A DNA stretch of 64,000 nucleotides from Ruegeria sp. HKCCD4315 (GTDB lineage: Bacteria; Pseudomonadota; Alphaproteobacteria; Rhodobacterales; Rhodobacteraceae). The stretch covers positions 1,616,501 to 1,680,500 of the forward strand of contig NZ_WVRN01000001.1 in NCBI RefSeq assembly GCF_013112245.1. Reading direction: 5' to 3'. Below the pieces are notes generated by a model, which was not told where the DNA came from, did no database searches, and was given only the letters and a program-made list of their open reading frames with translations. Of the stretch, positions 28,301 to 35,992 are shown piece by piece (the first letter of the stretch is position 1; each line of letters opens with the position of its first letter). Both the position numbers and the translations under genes were made by a program.

Positions 28301-29128
28301 TCACTCAGTCCGGGCGCGCAGGCTGTCGATCAACGATTGGTCAACGTCCAGCGCTTCTCCGGCGGCTTCCAAAGTTCGTTTGTCCAAGTGCTGCGGGTTC
28401 ATGTCAACGCCATCAGAAAACGCATCAACAATGGCTTGCATCGCCTTGATACGCGCATGTTTCTTGTTGTTCGCAGGAATGACGTGCCAAGGGGCCAACT
28501 GGGTCGAGGTACGCGCCAGCATTTCGTCAACAGCGACCTCGGCAACATCCCATTTCTCACGATTTCGGAAGTCTTCATAGGTCAGCTTCCAGCGCTTCAA
28601 AGGGTTTGTCAGCCTTTCGGTAAACCGGCGCATCTGTTCATCCTGCGAGATATGAAAGAACAGTTTGACGATCCGCGTGCCGTCATCAACAAGCATCCTC
28701 TCGAAATCGTTGATTTCCTGATAGGCAGCGCGCCAGCGTTCTTCCGGCGTCAGTTTTTCAATCCGTTCGACCAGAACCCGACCGTACCAGCTGCGGTCAA
28801 AAGCCGAGATCGCACCCGCAGGCGGTAATCGTTCCCAAAACCGCAAGAGATAGTGCCGGTTGAGGTAGTAGTTTCGCGGGGCTCCGATGGGCCAAACCTT
28901 GAAACTGCGCGGGTCCAGCGCTTGGCTGATCCGGCGAATAGTTCCCCCTTTTCCTGCAGCATCCCATCCTTCAAAGACCAAAACACCCTTGAGGCCATGA
29001 AACAGATACGCTTGTTGAATTCTGGCAAGCTTGGCTTGTAAATCGATCAGCTGATCAAAATAATCCTTCTTATTGAGACGCTTAGTCAGGTCTGCATCCG
29101 AAAGTTTCGGGGGATGATGTTTGCTCAT
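28301..29128 (-). CDS. ppk2: Polyphosphate kinase 2 family protein
   Basis: 275-residue PPK2 enzyme. The P-loop is in GWDAAGKGGTIRRI and the second nucleotide/lid motif is DRSWYGRVLVERI. This family moves phosphate between polyphosphate and nucleoside di- or monophosphates. AGGTGG stands just before the ATG at 29128; a longer reading from 29203 would overlap the terminator of the upstream gene. A Ppx/GppA gene lies 5 kb away. The class of PPK2 cannot be fixed from sight. Confidence 0.9.
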   Translation of the reverse strand: MSKHHPPKLSDADLTKRLNKKDYFDQLIDLQAKLARIQQAYLFHGLKGVLVFEGWDAAGKGGTIRRISQALDPRSFKVWPIGAPRNYYLNRHYLLRFWERLPPAGAISAFDRSWYGRVLVERIEKLTPEERWRAAYQEINDFERMLVDDGTRIVKLFFHISQDEQMRRFTERLTNPLKRWKLTYEDFRNREKWDVAEVAVDEMLARTSTQLAPWHVIPANNKKHARIKAMQAIVDAFSDGVDMNPQHLDKRTLEAAGEALDVDQSLIDSLRARTE

Positions 29129-29201
29129 GGTGCCACCTGATCTTTGTGCGAATGATCCGGCTATTGTGAAACCTTCTGCGCAATCGACATTGATCAGAGT
29201 C

Positions 29202-29230
29202 AAAAAGGCCGGGCACTGGGCCCGGCCTTT
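29202..29230 (-). terminator. Terminator of the one-carbon operon
   Basis: AAAGGCCGGG / CCCGGCCTTT stem with a 7-base loop, followed on the minus strand by TTTTTG. It lies about 20 bases after the methyltransferase stop. Confidence 0.85.
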
Positions 29231-29249
29231 GGTGTCAGATTAGATCCGT

Positions 29250-30311
29250 TCAGGCGCGACGGCGACGGCCACCACCGCGACGGCCACCGGCCGCACCTGC
29301 AGCACCGGCTTCGTCAGGCGCTTTGTTGAACCGGATCCACTCGCCGCCATGCGGGTCGTTATTGGTCAGCAGGTTGGCGGCGCGAATGGCCTCCATCTCT
29401 TTACCAGCGCGCGGCTTGGTCGAACCCAAACCGAACATCTGTACAAACGCTTCGTCATCCATGCCTTCAGGCAGAATGATGCCAGCTGCGGCTACGGCTT
29501 CTTTCTTCTCGGCGATCTTTTTCTGTGTCACCGGCAACGCGACCGGGTTCATGATGGCCGAGGTCATACCAGCGCCCATTGCCATCGGCAGGAAAGCGTT
29601 GTTGATGCCGTGACGGTTCGGCAGACCAAACGAGATGTTCGAGGCACCGCAGGTGGTGTTCACGCCGAGCTCTTCGCGCAGACGGCGGACCAGAGCAAAC
29701 ACCTGTTGACCGGCAGTCGCCATCGCACCAATCGGCATGACCAGCGGGTCTACGACGATGTCATGTGCCGGGATGCCGAAGTCAGCGGCACGCTCAACGA
29801 TTTTCTTGGCAACGTCAAAGCGCACATCGGGATCTTCTGAGATACCGGTGTCGTCGTTCGAGATTGCCACAACCGGCACGTTGTACTTTTTGACCAGCGG
29901 CAGAACCAGTTCCAGCCGCTCTTCTTCGCCGGTGACCGAGTTCAGCAGCGGGCGGCCTTCTGCGGCCTCAAGGCCGGCTTCCAGAGCGCCCGGAACCGAC
30001 GAGTCGATGCACAACGGAACTTCAACCAGACCCTGCACCAGTTCGACGATCTTGCGCATCAGCGGCGGCTCGGTCTCGTTTGGGTTGGGGTTCGAGTTGT
30101 AGACAACGCCTGCGTTGATATCCAGAACGGTTGCACCAGCCATCACCTGCGCCAGCGCGTCTTTCTCAACGGTCGAGAAATCGCCCGCTTCCAGCTCGGC
30201 CGCCAGTTTCTTGCGGCCGGTTGGGTTGATCCGCTCACCGATCACACAGAACGGTTCGTCAAAGCCCAGAACGGCGGTTTTTGTTTTTGATTCTACGACT
30301 GTACGGGTCAT
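29250..30311 (-). CDS. Pterin-binding methyltransferase (MetH/MtrH-like, dihydropteroate-synthase fold) with Arg-rich tail
   Basis: 353-residue TIM-barrel protein. The pterin-binding signatures are VIGERINPTGRKK near residue 23 and MAGATVLDINAGV near residue 53. There are also an LCIDSSVPGALEAGLE segment and a DPLVMPIGA segment. This fold binds methyl-tetrahydrofolate and methylates a corrinoid protein. It is not a folate-biosynthesis FolP, because FolP neighbours are missing and MetF-like and helper genes precede it. The C-terminus AGAAGAAGGRRGGGRRRRA is a Gly/Arg tail. It lies 9 bases after the MetF-like gene. Probably one part of a split methionine synthase or a methylamine/betaine-type methyl-transfer system. 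Confidence 0.85.
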   Translation of the reverse strand: MTRTVVESKTKTAVLGFDEPFCVIGERINPTGRKKLAAELEAGDFSTVEKDALAQVMAGATVLDINAGVVYNSNPNPNETEPPLMRKIVELVQGLVEVPLCIDSSVPGALEAGLEAAEGRPLLNSVTGEEERLELVLPLVKKYNVPVVAISNDDTGISEDPDVRFDVAKKIVERAADFGIPAHDIVVDPLVMPIGAMATAGQQVFALVRRLREELGVNTTCGASNISFGLPNRHGINNAFLPMAMGAGMTSAIMNPVALPVTQKKIAEKKEAVAAAGIILPEGMDDEAFVQMFGLGSTKPRAGKEMEAIRAANLLTNNDPHGGEWIRFNKAPDEAGAAGAAGGRRGGGRRRRA

Positions 30312-30320
30312 GTCCGTTCC

Positions 30321-31247
30321 TTAGGAGTTTACAGGCTTTGCCGAAGCGCCGCCGTTATTGATCGCCCAGTTGGCGTTGGTCTTGATTCCACCCAGCGGGA
30401 AGAAGTGCACGTTGGTGATATTGAAATCCGGGTTGGCTGCTTTGTGCTCCGCCAGTTCGGTGATCACGTCGGTCGGCTCATACGGCAGCAGCAGCTTGGA
30501 CACGTCCATGGCGCGTTTCTGCAGAACTTTCAGCGACGGGCCAACGCCACACGCAATGGCAAACTTGATCAGCGTTTGCAGCTTGGCTGGACCCGCGATG
30601 CCGATATGGATCGGCAGATCGATACCAGCTTCTTTCAGGCTGTCAGCCCATGCGATGATCGGTTTGGCGTCAAAGGCAAACTGTGTCGCCAAAGCCATTT
30701 CCGCATCGGTGGTTTCTGAGAACTTTTGCTTCCAACGCAGCGCGTCGTCCACATTCTTGGTCGAACCGTCAGGGTCGATATCCTTGTTTCCTTCCGGGTG
30801 ACCGGCAACGTGCAAGCGCTTGAAGCCCGCCTTGTCGAACAGACCAGTCTCCAACAATTGCATCGAGCTGTCGAAATCACCATGCGGGTTGGCAACGCCA
30901 CCGGCCAGCAGCAACGCCTGATCAACGCCCGCTTCACCCTGGTACATGGAAATCCAGTTTTCCAGAGTCGCCGCGTCTTTGATGATCCGCGCCGGGAAAT
31001 GCGGCATCACCGGATAGCCTTCGGCCGCGATGCGCTTGGCGGTCTTGACCATGTCCTCGATCGGGGTGCCCTCGATATGAGCGATATAGACGCGCGTGCC
31101 TTCGGGCAGAAGCGCGCGGAAATCGTCGACCTTTTCAGCGGTACGCGGCATTACCTCGATCGAATAGCCTTGCAAAAAGGCTTCGACGGTTGGGTTCACA
31201 GGGCCGGTTTCGACCGCATCACGTTTTTTGAAGTTCAGCAAAGCCAT
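30321..31247 (-). CDS. Methylenetetrahydrofolate reductase family protein
   Basis: 308-residue MetF-type TIM-barrel flavoprotein. The N-terminal YSIEVMPRTAEKVDD fits the active-site glutamate region, and other family marks are GYPVMPHFPARIIKD, LLLAGGVANPHGDF and a VAGHPEGNKDID segment. It should link 5,10-methylene- and 5-methyl-tetrahydrofolate. Given its partner downstream, it may run as a methyl-THF oxidising or supplying step for the corrinoid methyltransferase. It is more divergent than the housekeeping MetF. Middle gene of a three-gene operon. Confidence 0.87.
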   Translation of the reverse strand: MALLNFKKRDAVETGPVNPTVEAFLQGYSIEVMPRTAEKVDDFRALLPEGTRVYIAHIEGTPIEDMVKTAKRIAAEGYPVMPHFPARIIKDAATLENWISMYQGEAGVDQALLLAGGVANPHGDFDSSMQLLETGLFDKAGFKRLHVAGHPEGNKDIDPDGSTKNVDDALRWKQKFSETTDAEMALATQFAFDAKPIIAWADSLKEAGIDLPIHIGIAGPAKLQTLIKFAIACGVGPSLKVLQKRAMDVSKLLLPYEPTDVITELAEHKAANPDFNITNVHFFPLGGIKTNANWAINNGGASAKPVNS

Positions 31248-31271
31248 TTCGGCCTCCCTTAAAATCTGGGC

Positions 31272-31568
31272 TTACGCCCAACCGTCATTGGCGATCAGCG
31301 CTTTGATGCGGTCCTGATCGTATTCTGTTTCCAGACGCACCGCCTCGGTCTCGGCAATCTCGGCGGGATCGCCATCTACTGCAAAGGGTGCGGCTTTGCG
31401 CCATTCGGCCAGGTAAGCATCACTGTCCTTGGCGTTCACCTTCATGGCAGCCCGGTCGATGGCTTGCTCGAACCGTTCTTCCAACTGCCGCTTTGCGCCA
31501 CGACGGCCTTTGCCGACGATGACCTGAGCGGGAATGTCGCGCCAGTACACGATTGTGACGTCAGGCAT
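31272..31568 (-). CDS. Small protein of the PF13769 'virulence factor' family
   Basis: 98-residue protein starting MPDVTIVYWRDIPAQVIVGKG and containing KRQLEERFEQAIDRAAMK. This is the small family labelled Virulence_fact (PF13769), although the label is not meaningful. Members are regularly found next to MetF-like and pterin-binding methyltransferase genes in marine alphaproteobacteria, so it is probably an accessory of that pathway. GGAGGA lies 9 bases before the ATG. First gene of the operon, preceded by a structured leader. Confidence 0.82.
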   Translation of the reverse strand: MPDVTIVYWRDIPAQVIVGKGRRGAKRQLEERFEQAIDRAAMKVNAKDSDAYLAEWRKAAPFAVDGDPAEIAETEAVRLETEYDQDRIKALIANDGWA

Positions 31569-31615
31569 TGCTGTGATTCCTCCTAACCCGATGGGCCGGT
31601 TCTAAACTTCAAACT

Positions 31616-31677
31616 TAGCTTTGGTCGGTCGGTTTTCGACACACGACGCTTTTCCAGCGACCTTTTTGCCAAAGCTA
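31616..31677 (-). ncRNA. Candidate structured 5' leader (three-way-junction-like) of the one-carbon operon
   Basis: On the minus strand a perfect 9-base outer stem TAGCTTTGG / CCAAAGCTA (31669-31677 with 31616-31624) encloses about 44 bases. Inside are two short hairpins, CGCT-GGAAA-AGCG and GTCG-AAAAC-CGAC. It ends about 48 bases before the start codon at 31568, leaving room for the ribosome site. It has no U-run, so it is not a terminator. I could not match it to SAM-II, SAM/SAH or THF-II patterns. It may be a regulatory RNA, but this rests on base pairing alone. Confidence 0.4.
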
Positions 31678-31759
31678 GCCAAGGGCGCTTTTACACAAAC
31701 AAACCACAGACGCGCATATCATAATTCTCAACGTCACTATGAAAGCGCTGCATAAAACG

Positions 31760-31793
31760 CAAAAACCCCAGACGGAGTTATCCGTCCAGGGCG
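31760..31793 (-). terminator. Terminator downstream of phoX
   Basis: CCCTGGACGGA / TCCGTCTGGGG stem (one G-T type pair) with a TAAC loop and TTTTT on the minus strand, 20 bases after the phoX stop. Confidence 0.8.
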
Positions 31794-31814
31794 GTATTTC
31801 AAAGGTCAGTCGGT

Positions 31815-33701
31815 TTAGCCGACCAGACCACCATCTTCGCGTGTCACCGCGATGATCGCCGAACGCGGTACTGCATCACCGCCTTCGGGCCAGTGACTGT
31901 TGCCGTCCTCGCCTGGGTGCTGGATGCCCACGAACATGGTGCGGCGATCCGGTGACCAGCTGAGGCCGGTGATCTCACACTCATTCGGGCCGACAAGGAA
32001 ACGGCGGATTTCACCGGTGACCGGGTCACCTGCCAGCATCTGGTTGTTGCCCTGCCCTTCGAAGTCGCCTTCATTGCCATAGTTGCCGTCGGTCTGGATC
32101 CACAGCAGGCCATTGCTGTCGAATTTCAGACCGTCGGGCGAGTTGAACATGTTGTCGGCATTAACGTTGTCAGACCCACCGTAGGCATCCTGATGCACGC
32201 TGGGGTTGCCCGCCAGCACATACAGATCCCAAGCAAAGCCCGAAGCGGTATGATCACCACCTTCAGGACGCCAGCGCACGATCTGGCCATAGTTGTTGGC
32301 CTCACGCGGGTTCGGACCGTTGACCGAGGTGTCATCACCACCGGCATTCGGTTTGACGCCTCGGTTCTTGTTGTTGGTCAGACAGCAGTAAACCTCGGCC
32401 ACGTTCGGGTTAGCAGCAACCCACTCCGGGCGGTCCATGGTGGTCGCGCCTACGGCAGAACCGGCCTGACGGGTGTGGATGCTGATTTCAGCTTGCGAAG
32501 CCAAACCAGTTGTCTCAGGCGTCAGATCCAGCCATTCGCCCGTGCCGTCGTCATTGAACTTGGCAACAGACAAGGTGCCGTTTTCCAGCAAGGCGTTGGT
32601 GTCAACGCCAGCGGCGTAAACGCCATCCGAAACAAAGCGATACAGGAACTCGCCACGTTCATCGTCGCCCATGTACACAACAACACGACCGTCATTGTTC
32701 ACCACCGACTCGGCGTTTTCGTGCTTGAAACGGCCAAGGGCGGTCAGCTTGCGCGGGGTCGAGGTTGGATCGGTCGGGTCGATCTCGACCACATAGCCGG
32801 CGCGGTTTGGTTCGTTGGGGTTTTTCGACACGTCGAACCGATCATCGATCTTGGCCCAGCCATAGCCCCAATCTTTCGACGAGACGCCATAGCGTTTGAG
32901 CTCCGCACTAACCTCGTGGTTTTCGTCTTCTGTCGAGAAGTAGCCATTAAAGTTTTCTTCACAGGCCAGGTAGGTGCCCCAAGGGGTCATACCGTTGCCG
33001 CAGTTGTTCCAGGTCCCTTTCGAGGTTGTGCCCGTCGGGTCCGCGGCGGTTTTCATCAGGTCATGAGCGGCCGCAGGGCCGGTGATCGTCATATCGGTCT
33101 GCGGTGTAATACGACGGTTGTACGGGCTGTCCTTGACGATGCCCCATGTGCCGCCTGTGTTGGCAATCTCGACCACAGTCACGCCATGCGCCATCATACC
33201 CTTGGCAACATCGTCGTCCGAGGCCGCCTTGGCGTCGGGGTTGTTGCCCCAAAGGATGTCACGGTTGGTATATTCATTATTCACGACCAGCAGCACGTGG
33301 CCATCATGGAAGAACACGTCCTGACCGTCGGTGTTGTCGCCAAATGCACGCTCTTGGCTGGCAGCGGTGCCACGGGTCGCGTGATCGAACTCGGGCGCGT
33401 CAGACCACAACGGGTCGCCCCAACGCACCATAACCTCGGCTTTGTAGCCCGGAGGTACAATCACGTCGTCTGCAGTGGATACAGGGATCGCCTCGAACGA
33501 GAACCGGTCAGCTGCCGCACGTGCGCCCGAAGGAATCAGCGCACCACCAACGGCTGTGAAACTGCCCATCGCAAGAACACCGCCCAGGAATCCGCGACGT
33601 GACAAGGCGCGCTCGACCACTCGGTCAAATTCACATTCTTCAGGACGTGGGTTTACGACCTCATCATATTCATCGAAGGAAAGGGTGCGTTCGTCTTTCA
33701 T
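31815..33701 (-). CDS. phoX: PhoX family alkaline phosphatase, Tat-exported
   Basis: 628-residue DUF839/PhoX protein. After an acidic N-terminus it has a twin-arginine leader ERALSRRGFLGGVLAMGSF ending near ARAAAD, so it is exported folded. The body has the PhoX blocks GTWNNCGNGMTPWGTYLACEEN, VEIDPTDPTSTPRKLTALGRF and DGLKFDSNGLLWIQTDGN. PhoX hydrolyses phosphomonoesters with a Ca/Fe cofactor and is the main marine alkaline phosphatase. GGAGA precedes the ATG at 33701. Regulation by PhoB is expected, but the upstream box is only weak. Confidence 0.92.
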   Translation of the reverse strand: MKDERTLSFDEYDEVVNPRPEECEFDRVVERALSRRGFLGGVLAMGSFTAVGGALIPSGARAAADRFSFEAIPVSTADDVIVPPGYKAEVMVRWGDPLWSDAPEFDHATRGTAASQERAFGDNTDGQDVFFHDGHVLLVVNNEYTNRDILWGNNPDAKAASDDDVAKGMMAHGVTVVEIANTGGTWGIVKDSPYNRRITPQTDMTITGPAAAHDLMKTAADPTGTTSKGTWNNCGNGMTPWGTYLACEENFNGYFSTEDENHEVSAELKRYGVSSKDWGYGWAKIDDRFDVSKNPNEPNRAGYVVEIDPTDPTSTPRKLTALGRFKHENAESVVNNDGRVVVYMGDDERGEFLYRFVSDGVYAAGVDTNALLENGTLSVAKFNDDGTGEWLDLTPETTGLASQAEISIHTRQAGSAVGATTMDRPEWVAANPNVAEVYCCLTNNKNRGVKPNAGGDDTSVNGPNPREANNYGQIVRWRPEGGDHTASGFAWDLYVLAGNPSVHQDAYGGSDNVNADNMFNSPDGLKFDSNGLLWIQTDGNYGNEGDFEGQGNNQMLAGDPVTGEIRRFLVGPNECEITGLSWSPDRRTMFVGIQHPGEDGNSHWPEGGDAVPRSAIIAVTREDGGLVG

Positions 33702-33775
33702 GGCAATCTCCGTATCTGGCTGAAAGCTGGTAGAGAATCCCGTATCGGGGATCCCGCGTGGGGATCGCATTCCAG

Positions 33776-33818
33776 TATGAACGCTGTGTGACACTCACGT
33801 TAATTTCAAAATTGAAAT
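33776..33818. promoter_or_regulatory. phoX upstream region: weak Pho-box-like repeat and a palindrome
   Basis: Read on the minus strand, GTGTCAC-ACAG-CGTTCAT resembles two degenerate Pho-box halves (CTGTCAT) with the right 4-base gap. Nearby, ATTTCAA-AA-TTGAAAT (33803-33818) is a 7-base inverted repeat. Both lie between phoX and the divergent ppx gene. Support is weak for either. Confidence 0.3.
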
Positions 33819-33882
33819 CACTTGCGCGTCGGCGATCCCCCGCCTAGGGTCAAATTAACTCGAAAATCGGAGGGCGTGACGA

Positions 33883-34995
33883 ATGGCGCCCAAGCGTCCC
33901 AAAGGTGCGGGCGCGTTCCCGAAGGCGGTTGAAAGCCCCGCGCCGGCAAGACCCGATCCAGATGCGCTCTATGCAGCGCTGGATCTGGGAACAAATAGTT
34001 GCCGCATGTTGATTGCCCAACCCAAGGGGAGCGGGTTCCATGTGGTCGACAGCTTCTCCAAATCCGTGCAACTGGGCTCGGGTTTGGAACGCACCGGACG
34101 GCTGTCGCGGGCGTCTATGTCGCGTACCGTGCAAGCGCTTCGGATCTGTCAGCAAAAGTTGAAGCGCAACAAGGTCAAACGCATGCGTTTGATTGCAACA
34201 GAAGCGTGCCGTCGCGCCAAGAATTCGCGTGAGTTCATCCGGCAGGTAAAGCGCGAGACCGGGCTTACTTTGGAAATTATCCAGCCCGAGGAAGAAGCGC
34301 GTCTGGCGGTGATCTCCTGCGCGCCGCTGGTTTCGACGAAGACCGAACAACTGTTGGTCGTCGACATCGGTGGCGGTTCGACCGAACTGGTATGGATCGA
34401 CATCTCGTCCGTTCCGCGCCGTGATCGTCCGGCTGCAATTATGCGCTTGCACAACGGGTTCCACACCGCCGACAGCCCTTTTCCGGCTGCAAAAGTCGTG
34501 GATTGGATCAGTGTTCCCCTTGGCGTGGCCACGTTGCGCGACCAATTCCACGACGTGGAAGATGATGCCGCCCGCTTCGCCCTTATGAGCTGGTTTTTTG
34601 AAGAAAATCTGGCCGATTTTGCGCCCTACAAAGACGAACAAACCCGCGAAGGGTTTCAGATCGTTGGAACGAGCGGCACGGTGACAACCGTTGCGGCCTC
34701 GCATCTGGGGCTCAAGCGCTATGACCGGACCAAAGTGGACGGTCTGCGCATGACCAGCGATCAGATTGACAAAGTCATACGCGGGTATTTAGAACTCGGC
34801 CCTCACGGGCGACGCCGGGATCCTCGGATTGGGGACGACAGGCAGGCCCTGATCATGTCCGGCTCGGCCATTTTGCAGGCATTGCTACGCTGTTGGCCCA
34901 CTGATCGCCTTTCCGTGGCGGATCGTGGGCTGCGCGAGGGTCTGCTTTATGCACAGATGAGCGCGGACGGAGTATTAGAAGACGGACCGTTCTGA
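33883..34995 (+). CDS. Ppx/GppA family phosphatase
   Basis: 370-residue ASKHA-fold exopolyphosphatase/guanosine-pentaphosphate phosphatase. The phosphate loops are visible: [17 protein letters not shown] near residue 30, [13 protein letters not shown] near 158 and [11 protein letters not shown] near 260. A catalytic-type EE pair occurs in PEEEARLAV. It acts on polyphosphate or pppGpp; the two cannot be told apart. It is followed by rlmE with a one-base overlap of stop and start. Confidence 0.92.
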   Translation: MAPKRPKGAGAFPKAVESPAPARPDPDALYAALDLGTNSCRMLIAQPKGSGFHVVDSFSKSVQLGSGLERTGRLSRASMSRTVQALRICQQKLKRNKVKRMRLIATEACRRAKNSREFIRQVKRETGLTLEIIQPEEEARLAVISCAPLVSTKTEQLLVVDIGGGSTELVWIDISSVPRRDRPAAIMRLHNGFHTADSPFPAAKVVDWISVPLGVATLRDQFHDVEDDAARFALMSWFFEENLADFAPYKDEQTREGFQIVGTSGTVTTVAASHLGLKRYDRTKVDGLRMTSDQIDKVIRGYLELGPHGRRRDPRIGDDRQALIMSGSAILQALLRCWPTDRLSVADRGLREGLLYAQMSADGVLEDGPF

Positions 34996-35717
34996 TGGCG
35001 AAGACACCGACTGGTAAAAACAACTCGGGCCGCGGGCAGCGCGACCTGAAGGTCAAGGTTAAAACCGCGCGCGGGCGCAAGCTCAGCTCGACCCGGTGGC
35101 TTGAACGACAGTTGAACGACCCGTATGTCAAACGCGCTCAGGCCGAAGGGTATCGCGGGCGCGCGGCTTTTAAGATACTGGAACTGGACGATAAATTCAG
35201 GTTTCTCGTACCGGGTGCGCGCGTCGTGGATTTGGGCTGTGCACCCGGAGGCTGGCTGCAAGTCGCGGTCAAACGCGTAAACGCGCTGGGCGAGAAAAGC
35301 GGTAAACGGATCGGGACCGTTTTGGGCGTCGACCTGCAAGAGGTCGAACCCGTTGCTGGAGCAACCGCCCATGTTCTGGATTTCATGGAAGACGACGCCG
35401 ACGTAAAGGTCAAAGAATGGCTTGGCGGTAAAGCCGACGTTGTGATGTCAGACATGGCCGCTGCGTCTTCGGGTCACAAACAGACGGACCATTTGCGCAT
35501 CATGGCCCTGTGCGAAACGGCGGCTTACTTTGCGTTTGATGTGTTGGAAGAAGGTGGCACCTTCGTAGCCAAGGTTCTGGCCGGAGGCGCCGAAGGCGAT
35601 TTGCAAAAGCTGTTGAAACAGAAATTCCAGAAAGTCGCCAACGTGAAACCGCCCGCTTCACGCTCGGACAGTTCCGAAAAATTTGTTGTGGCAACAGGGT
35701 TTCGCGTCCGAGATTAA
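34995..35717 (+). CDS. rlmE: 23S rRNA 2'-O-ribose methyltransferase RlmE (FtsJ)
   Basis: 240-residue SAM methyltransferase that modifies U2552 of 23S rRNA. The N-terminus is basic. The SAM site is [15 protein letters not shown], and the K-D-K-E tetrad segments are [32 protein letters not shown], and [15 protein letters not shown], with a late glutamate in [14 protein letters not shown]. Coupled to ppx (TGATG). The 3' end overlaps the small minus-strand gene by 4 bases. Confidence 0.94.
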   Translation: MAKTPTGKNNSGRGQRDLKVKVKTARGRKLSSTRWLERQLNDPYVKRAQAEGYRGRAAFKILELDDKFRFLVPGARVVDLGCAPGGWLQVAVKRVNALGEKSGKRIGTVLGVDLQEVEPVAGATAHVLDFMEDDADVKVKEWLGGKADVVMSDMAAASSGHKQTDHLRIMALCETAAYFAFDVLEEGGTFVAKVLAGGAEGDLQKLLKQKFQKVANVKPPASRSDSSEKFVVATGFRVRD

Positions 35718-35905
35718 TCCTCGAGACGAATACGATCTTCGGTCAGGCACTGCGCACGGAAAGAGGCGTTTGCCATGCCCTGCAACATCAACGCTTCTCC
35801 ATGTGACACGTATACTGGTGCGCGTCCGCGCAGCTCTTCTATGCGTTGGGCAAGTGAAACCGAACTGACACCCACAGTTGGTCGCTTTTTCGCATCATTG
35901 GACAT
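35714..35905 (-). CDS. Small conserved hypothetical protein (63 aa)
   Basis: 63 residues, no membrane segment or signal. The sequence is [20 protein letters not shown] to start, then a helical [18 protein letters not shown]. An AGAGGTG lies 4 bases before the ATG, which is the main reason to call it real. It ends inside the last codons of rlmE on the other strand. No recognised domain; function unknown. Confidence 0.55.
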   Translation of the reverse strand: MSNDAKKRPTVGVSSVSLAQRIEELRGRAPVYVSHGEALMLQGMANASFRAQCLTEDRIRLED

Positions 35906-35992
35906 GTTTCACCTCTGAACAGCACACTCATCCCGTCCGTAACGTGAAATTTTGCCCTGAAAATGGAGCAATTCGGGCGGGGATGTGCCGGA

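Noticed and set aside
29250..30311. Calling this gene folP (dihydropteroate synthase)
   Set aside because: It is longer, has a methyltransferase-type pterin signature, and sits with a MetF-like gene rather than with ftsH, glmM or other folate genes.
31569..31800. SAM-II, SAM/SAH or THF-II riboswitch before the one-carbon operon
   Set aside because: I could not line up the conserved pseudoknot or loop bases of these classes; only the unassigned fold at 31616-31677 is reported.
32193..33602. 469-codon plus-strand frame opposite phoX
   Set aside because: It overlaps the full PhoX catalytic region and has no family motif; it arises from GC-rich codon use of phoX.
33776..33794. A firm PhoB box upstream of phoX
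   Set aside because: Each half matches only part of CTGTCAT, so it is listed as weak and not used as evidence for regulation.
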